Made by a program: the position numbers and the translations under genes | Part shown: positions 57,846-64,000 of the stretch, one piece after another | Layout of the letters: every line of letters starts with the position of its first letter | Numbering within the stretch: position 1 is the stretch's first letter | From: Leucocoprinus leucothites | Taxonomy: Eukaryota; Basidiomycota; Agaricomycetes; Agaricales; Agaricaceae | DNA: 64,000 bases | Direction of reading: 5' to 3' | NCBI GenBank assembly: GCA_013368445.1 | Contig: JAACJO010000010.1 | Span: 434,001-498,000, forward strand | Notes under the pieces: model-generated | Databases searched by the model: none | What the model saw: only the letters and a program-made list of their open reading frames with translations | Told to the model about the DNA's origin: nothing

Positions 57846-59935
57846 ATTAGTAACAAAGCAAGTAGCCATGGAGCCCCAACTTGGAAAAATGGAGGGATTG
57901 TCCGCCACCGCAGCTGTGGTTTGAGATTGGACCTTGAAGAACCTTAATCATGATTAGGTTAAGTTCTTTTTAGGATACAATCGCACAACTTATTGACTAA
58001 ATCTACCAGAACCTCCTGGGCCACAGTACCGAGCCAAGTCGACCATAGAACCCTGTCTTTGGCAGTGGATAACTTCCATGTTCTTCGTGTTTCTTAAATT
58101 ACATTCTATGGGGACAACCATGCAACCACCAAGCCACATGTATTTGGGGGAGTCTGAGGCAGATCAAAACATGTAAGAATAGCCAAAGAGAGTTTAACAA
58201 AAGAGGAGGTCGAGTAAGTGAGGCTGATGTTGAATTGGACAGGCAGTGGGTTTCAGTGCTAAGTGCTGAGCACGATGTCAGTGAAAACCTCAAATCAATA
58301 TATAAGAATATATTTGCTGTCGGTATTTCTGGACAATGTATTGAAACTTTTACTCATGTATTCCACATCCAGGTCTGGTATTGTCAATGTATCTTCTTTC
58401 CAAGCCTGGTACGTTCATTCAATTCGTGTCCATTGAAATCAAACCCTTATATGTTCATATATTGGTTTGAAGTCTGTACTGACGGAGTTTGTGGTCACCC
58501 AGAGGACTAATTTTGGCTGGATGTCTACAGCAGCTTGAGAGCCCGTCTGGATCACTTTAACTCCGTGTGGGCAAACAGCACATACTGCCTCACAGTTGCC
58601 ACAATTTGTGTTCAGCCCCCGGTGGGAGAAGCCAAGAAGATGGACATGATATTTTGCGTAATCTCTCTTGAGAATCCCCATCGTAAACAGTGGATGGCTG
58701 TTTCTTCCTGAGAAACTCCTCATCGTAAATGGTGGGACGACTGTCACCTGGTGTATTTGACGACCTTGATTCTAGCCTTTATGAAGCCATGGGGGAAGAC
58801 TGTTTAAGGTGTCATTTCTGATAGGGTACTTAAGCAGAATACCATGTAATTTTGACTTCCTTAGGAACCCGAGATGGTTCCTGGAATTGGACGAGGTTCT
58901 GTATGATTCCCTTGCTGGCTAGTGAGGCTAGGTATCTCCGCACACTCTGACTCAGTTGGTGGTATTATTGTGGGGGGGTGGTTAAGCCAATTGTTCAGGG
59001 GCCAGACAGATCTGAGTAGCCGACTGCGAGATATAGTATCCAGATGTCGTGTTCGAAGGTAATCAGATGTGGTATTGCACTTCTCCACAACAGTCTCTGG
59101 GACCTGACACCCTGCTGACCAGACTCTGCGGGCATTTCCACCTGATACTTATTACTACGTCATCATAGCAGCGCAAGGCTGCGCTGATCCCCAACTCTGA
59201 GTCCCTCGCATGTACTACACATAATTGCAGGGCCACACCCGTTATTATAGTATCAGCAGCCACAGACATTGATCAATACACTCATTACAACTCAAGTCAT
59301 CAGGCCTCAGGTATGGGTTGTGGTAGGATCCAGCAGCTTTTTGAGTTTGTTGTGTATATTGATCAGGTGCAGGTTTGGGTTTAAACATCAGGGGCAAAGT
59401 CTATTGCACGTTCAGGAAAGCTGCATTCTGCATTTACTATGTAGTTGTACTGTATGTTGGGCCTAGGTAGTAGCATGGTTTGTTGAGAGAGTGGACATAG
59501 TGGTTAATGCAGAGACATTTGGGTGTTTCCCGAACTGAAAGTATCATCAATCAGTAGAGGGGTCATTTATGAAATCAGCCCCCATGTCAGCAGGTTCAGA
59601 AAAGTACGTGGGAGAGTACCATTTCGACGTGACAGAATCCTCCTCTTGCTTCGCGGAGTCGGAGATACTTTTGGCTGAGAATTTCAGCCCTGTGTGGGGT
59701 TCACTGAGCAGTCTGGCACTTTACTTAAAGCTGATATGCGTCAAAATCTGGTGCACAGGAGTCGTAATTTAGGAATCACGTGATCATTTGTAAGTTAATA
59801 GTAAAATACTGAGTCGACCACCCCGAACTAACAGGGCTACAAAGCTACCTGTAGACGACAGGTAAAACCGGCTGTAGAGAGCTTGGTATGCAGCCCCAGA
59901 AAGTACACATAGACATGCGGGTCCGTTCCGTTGAA
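57846..59935. other. Region between units E and F, no supported gene
   Basis: A CpG-containing stretch with short frames only, for example 58,439-58,747 on the minus strand with a Cys-rich NCGNCEAVCAVCPHG segment that I do not recognise. An imperfect palindrome (AAGAACCTTAATCATG and its inverse) is at about 57,936-57,967. No kinase or membrane-gene homology is seen here. Confidence 0.4.
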
Positions 59936-60077
59936 GTTGACGTTGAATGTTGAACGTTGATGGACCAAGTGCTAAACAGAGTGTACGGAAAAGGAAAGAA
60001 TGATTCCCACGGATTGATGCAACAGCCACGATGAAGGGTCAGGTAGAATTCTCGACGACGACCACCAACCAGCAGCG

Positions 60078-60400
60078 ATGGCCTCTGCAACATCGAGGGC
60101 GGTGTCTATTGCCGTCCAGCCCCAGCACTCTCAGCCTGCAAATCCCCGCAGACAACAGCGCGCCTCTCACTCCGTTGCTACCTCCTCCCAGCCCCACGGA
60201 GGTTCTTCACAAAGCTCTCCCTATCCTGATGTATTCCCTGCAGTCGAGGCCTATATGGCCGCTCATCCCCGCCGCACAGATCCTCACTTCGGCCCGTAAA
60301 TTCTACTCCAGATCCTCGGCGAGGGCGAGTTTAGCAAGGTTAAACTTGGCATTCACGTTCAGTGGAGCGAAAGTGTGTTAACGCTGAAGGGGGAGCCTTC
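60078..60400 (+). pseudogene. Captured kinase fragment in unit F
   Basis: It starts at an ATG (MASATSRAVSIAVQPQHSQP), through YPDVFPAVEAYMAAHPRR to a TAA just before the LLQILGEGEF kinase start. The nucleotide loop reads GEGEFSKV, with the second glycine of the EFG part changed to Ser. No catalytic domain follows. Confidence 0.65.
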
Positions 60401-61166
60401 GGTAGGGTACATGGAGGCGTCGACGGTACGTATAAATGCCACTTCTGCTTCGTGGCAATTTATGTTGACTTAACCCGCAGAACACAAAACGAAATCAGCA
60501 TTGTATACTCCGTTCAAAAACAGAGCGCATTAATTCCTTCACCCCGTGCTCTTCCCCACTGGCTCATTCGCACCCGCAGCATCCACAGCACTCCTTCCTT
60601 CCTGCCTTTACACGCCTATACATAAATCTCGCACCATCTCCACTCACTTCCCCTCCCATATCGTACGATTCATAACTCCCATGGGCTGCGACTTGATAGT
60701 CGTCCGTCAATAGTCCCGGGAGATGAACTATATTCGATGACAACAAGCCATAGGCGGTAGGGGAAAGATCGGCTGATGGTACAGGCACTATTGGATATTT
60801 AGCATGCGCGCGAGAATTCGAAGGCGCACGCATGAACAACCGCCTTCTCCAGCCCTGGTCCCAACGATTCGCTACTGAACGTCGTCAACACACTCATGGC
60901 ATCCGTGGACGCGGACCTCTGAGTTTCTTGTCCCGTGGATTCATGCGAACAATATCCGGCGGGAGTCCGAGGACCGTCCATAGGACGAATCTTCATCGTA
61001 CCTGAAGTCGGTGTTGTCAACGTCAGTGCGGAGCATCCGATACACCCGTCACTTCTCTATGTCCTTTCTCACCCAAGTGGATTCGAATACGTTATCGTGT
61101 TACATTAGCAGTCGAGGCTGTCTTGGAGACAAAGATTGTGTTGGCTGCTAGGTTCAACGGCGGTCC

Positions 61167-61385
61167 GTGCCGTCCCGAAATCTCTATCGTCATACGCGTC
61201 GAAATATCATCTCAACCAAGGACAATTCCACCTACAGTCCTTTGATGACCGCAGCATTCCGAGTTGGAGTATGTCTGTATCTCTACGAGAGGGGGTGTCT
61301 ATCCCTGGAAGAGCAAAACGAGGTTCTGGAATTCTTGCTTAAGCGTTTGCCGGACACGGGTGAGAAGGTTGAGGTCAAGGAATAA
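61167..61385 (+). CDS. Exon-like 72-codon frame, unit F copy
   Basis: It matches 12,159-12,377 with only about one residue changed (LEFLLKRLPDT in place of LEFLVKRLPDT). See the unit A entry; function unknown. Confidence 0.3.
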   Translation: MPSRNLYRHTRRNIISTKDNSTYSPLMTAAFRVGVCLYLYERGCLSLEEQNEVLEFLLKRLPDTGEKVEVKE

Positions 61386-61892
61386 ATCCACAGCTAAGAC
61401 TGGTGCTGAGGTCGCTGGCCCCAGCACAGACTTCTTGCAGCTTTTACTATAAAGTACTTGTGATCTCAACGGCGGTGGCAGTGAGCTCACTTTGTTGGAG
61501 ACCTGGTCTATACTTACACCTAAAGCTCTGATCAGTAATTGGTACACTGGGGTTGTAGGGTGAGAGGAGTTGCGGCATATTTGAGGCTTGTCGCTCTCAC
61601 TATCTGTTTGGTATCTAATACCGGGCATTCTGACGCGCTGACGATTTATGCGGCTACGATGGCAAGAATAATATTGTCAATATATGTACAAGCTTGTAAA
61701 ATATCGTCAGAACGAAAGAGAGTGAGAACTAAGAGGCCGCAAGTGGTTGATATCGTTGTGTATCCCGACCGAGGGGCAATTAAGTGTATGTGGACTTTCA
61801 ACTCTAGATAGAGGGCCTGATAACTAACATAGGCAAAGGAGCAAAATAAATCGACGATCCTAGAGTATAGCAGGTAGCGCAATATGCCTGTC

Positions 61893-62871
61893 TTATATGT
61901 CATTGTACAACAGCGAGTATTTCCAGAAAATGAAAAGAAAGTTGGAGATACTAGCAAAAAGTATCGCCAGCATCAGGTACTTCATTGCATTCAACTTGCT
62001 TGTTGAACAACCCAAAGGGCCATCGTTGAGGCTGTCGGATACCGGAAGCCTTTCCCAAACGGAGAGGAGGATTGTAACCGTGAGTAAGCAGAATGATAGA
62101 ACGAACCAGACGGCAGGGAGAGTTATGAAAACCCAGAATCCCTTGTCCGATACTTGGTGCCAGCGAGGAGGCGAGACCTTGGCAAGAAACTATGGTTGGA
62201 GGATCGCAACCTGATAGGGGTGCAATGCTCACCTCTATCCATCGATTTCTCATGGATTCTCTCTTGAGCAGTTTGATGATGAACGATTTGTAGAACGTTG
62301 AAGTGAACATGCAGACTACGCCGCTGAACGTGGCGATGGTCGCGACAAAGACAGCAGTTGAGCATAATGGAAGTCCGGATACTGAAAGCATCGGAAACAT
62401 AGGTCTAGAGTAATTCAAGTTGATCAGCGTGTGGTCTGGGTTTAGAGAGGAGGGTGCGTACGGAATGACAGAGGCTGAGAGTATACTAAAGCCTCCCCAG
62501 TAAGAGTCCAATCTTTTTACAAATCTGAGCCATGCATGCACAAGCTCATCTTCTTCAGTGTTCACGTTGTGTACTGGGCTCCGGTTACTGAGGTATTGCC
62601 AGTACGGCGCACCAAAGGTGCCGATGACGATGGCAGAATGTAGGCAAAAAACTAGGCAGCCACGTGCGACACTTCATGAGCTTGCATAAGTATCTATCCA
62701 ATAATGTGTCATTTGATGGTAAGATACGCACTAGATGATACTTTGCAGTACGGCTTGGATGCATAACCCAAAGTTGATGAAGAGTTCTGTGACAAAGGAT
62801 CGACGGTGGTTTGTCTCAAGGACGGTTCCATTACCGACGACAGTTTGAATTGAAGAATCAGAAGATGGCAT
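61893..62871 (-). pseudogene. Captured membrane-protein gene, unit F copy
   Basis: Same structure as the unit A copy: ATG at 62,871, intron after the RNRWIE segment, end at a TAA read at 61,893. The TAG before VFCLHSA is also present. Substitutions relative to A are few. Confidence 0.55.
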
Positions 62872-64000
62872 CTAACCAAGTAGTCAAAGTGGTATGGGCA
62901 GCGGATGTGTGAGGAGGCATGGATTTTATAGGCTTTATAGATGTAATGACAGAGACGGCGAGTATATCAACGCTGTCCGGCAAACCTGCCAAAGCGGTGT
63001 TTGCCTACACACTTCCAGCCAAATATGAAGCCATCAGCGGCTTCAAAGCCATCAGTGGCTTGACCACATCTTGTCAGGTCCAAGCAGGTTTAAGCTGGGT
63101 GTTCGGTTCGTGGCTTTGCAACACCGCCTAGTGACCTAGGCATCCACCTGGCTCAATTTATCCGGTTGCCAAGCATCCGCCTGTGCGCTTCCACCCAGCA
63201 CCAGACTGGATGCCCCGATCCTTCTCCTCGGTGAGAACTCGACACATTACCATGTTTTCTTCGTCATTCCAATGGGCACGAGGTTCAGATGGTTTGTTCT
63301 TCTTGCCACAAGCCATGAGGGAAAACGAAAGGCAGAGGGAAACACGATTAAAAGACAATAAGATAGCGGTCAACAAATGAGAGGTAATCAATCAAGCCAT
63401 AGCGATGTCACTCGCAAGTCACGCTGATACCCAACCGAACGCTCGGCTTGTACCCAACCTAGTGTGTAAGCTGAGTCTGGCTTTGAAGCCACTGATGGCT
63501 TCAAACTTGGCTCGCGGTCAGCTTAGGCAGGTTTGCCGAACAGGGCCTTAGGCTGGCTCAAGATTGTATATGCTTTCTACCGTTATTACTGGCAGAAATT
63601 TCATGTCAGAGCTCGGCATGAATGTTCGAGTATTGAATGAGAGATTGATGAGGCAGATACAGCCGAGCGGCCATCGCACGCACAAAATTGAACCTTGGAC
63701 TTCCGGCACACTTCAAATAATGCTAGAAAAATACAAAGAATATTCTGAATATGATTTATGAGCGATTTGAGAGCATATGTATGATATATATGTGGTCTAT
63801 CCTCAATCTACTGCTGGTATTGGCCGAAAATGCCTTGGCACTTGTGCTCAGGGCAGGGCCCAAATGGACAGCACAACCGAGCCAGGCGCTAATTCATCAC
63901 ACACGCGTGAAAATCGAACCTGGACTTCCGGTGTACCCCACACTGTCCGCCAAGAGCGAACCAACAAAAATAGACATGGCCAGGTATGGAAAGCCGAAGT

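Larger units (their letters stand above)
59940..64000 (+). repeat. Composite unit F (runs off the window)
   Basis: It starts near TTGAACGTTGATGGACCAAG and contains the kinase fragment (60,078-60,400), the repeated exon-like frame (61,167-61,385) and the membrane-protein gene (61,893-62,871). From about 60,780 it is almost base-for-base the same as 11,770-14,950. One difference is about 50 bp at 61,540-61,590 that unit A lacks. Confidence 0.85.

Noticed and set aside
58439..58747. 102-codon frame on the minus strand with a Cys-rich segment as a zinc-binding protein.
   Set aside because: The cysteine spacing fits no zinc finger that I know, there is no splice-supported context, and the frame is short.

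Overview
This window looks like nuclear DNA of a filamentous fungus, most likely a wood- or litter-decaying or mycorrhizal Agaricomycete (Basidiomycota). The evidence is short GT-AG introns (about 50-75 nt) in nearly every gene, an AA9 lytic polysaccharide monooxygenase next to an aryl-alcohol-oxidase-type GMC oxidoreductase, and a transposon population of Ty3/gypsy chromovirus, Ty1/copia, hAT and Tc1 elements. No species can be named from sequence alone.

Layout. Bases 1-9,300 are a CpG-normal gene island: the 3' end of an ABCC-type ABC transporter (+), a conserved secreted protein of unknown function (-), an AA9 monooxygenase (+, 7 exons including one of 8 nt), a decayed thiol methyltransferase (+) and an intact 10-exon GMC oxidoreductase (+). 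AA9 and GMC enzymes are known to work together in lignocellulose attack, because GMC oxidases supply H2O2 or reductant that AA9 enzymes use. At 9,770-10,935 lies a serine carboxypeptidase (S10) that is frameshifted and loses its 5' exons within tens of bases of the repeat boundary.

Bases 10,936-64,000 are a repeat-dominated compartment. Its scaffold is a series of head-to-tail copies of a composite unit (about 4-5 kb without insertions). Each copy carries a fragment of a Ser/Thr protein kinase gene (+), further exon-like debris, and a broken multi-exon membrane-protein gene (-). Copies are called A (10,936-20,690), B (20,690-about 41,690), E (about 41,690-59,935) and F (59,940-window end). 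Into this scaffold were inserted: hAT-0 (14,959-20,604, TSD ATCAAGAC); a Ty3/gypsy chromovirus (24,420-30,901, TSD TCCAT); a Ty1/copia element (31,191-38,549, TSD GTACA/GTGCA); a Mutator-like foldback MITE (40,436-40,616, 9-bp TSD); a solo LTR (41,785-42,330, TSD AGAAC); and a 12.1-kb double-hAT block (42,439-54,582, TSD GCAGAYAA). Three Tc1 elements (15,530; 43,930; 47,763) sit inside hATs. One of these, at 43,930-45,522, still encodes an uninterrupted DD34E transposase.

The repeat compartment is strongly CpG-depleted. The in-frame stops of the gypsy, copia and hAT genes are mostly TGA at arginine positions (CGA to TGA), as expected from methyl-CpG deamination or a RIP-like process. Units A and F are CpG-rich and nearly identical, so they are younger or homogenised.

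Exon boundaries below were derived by hand from splice signals and reading-frame continuity. Frames were not confirmed by any alignment program.
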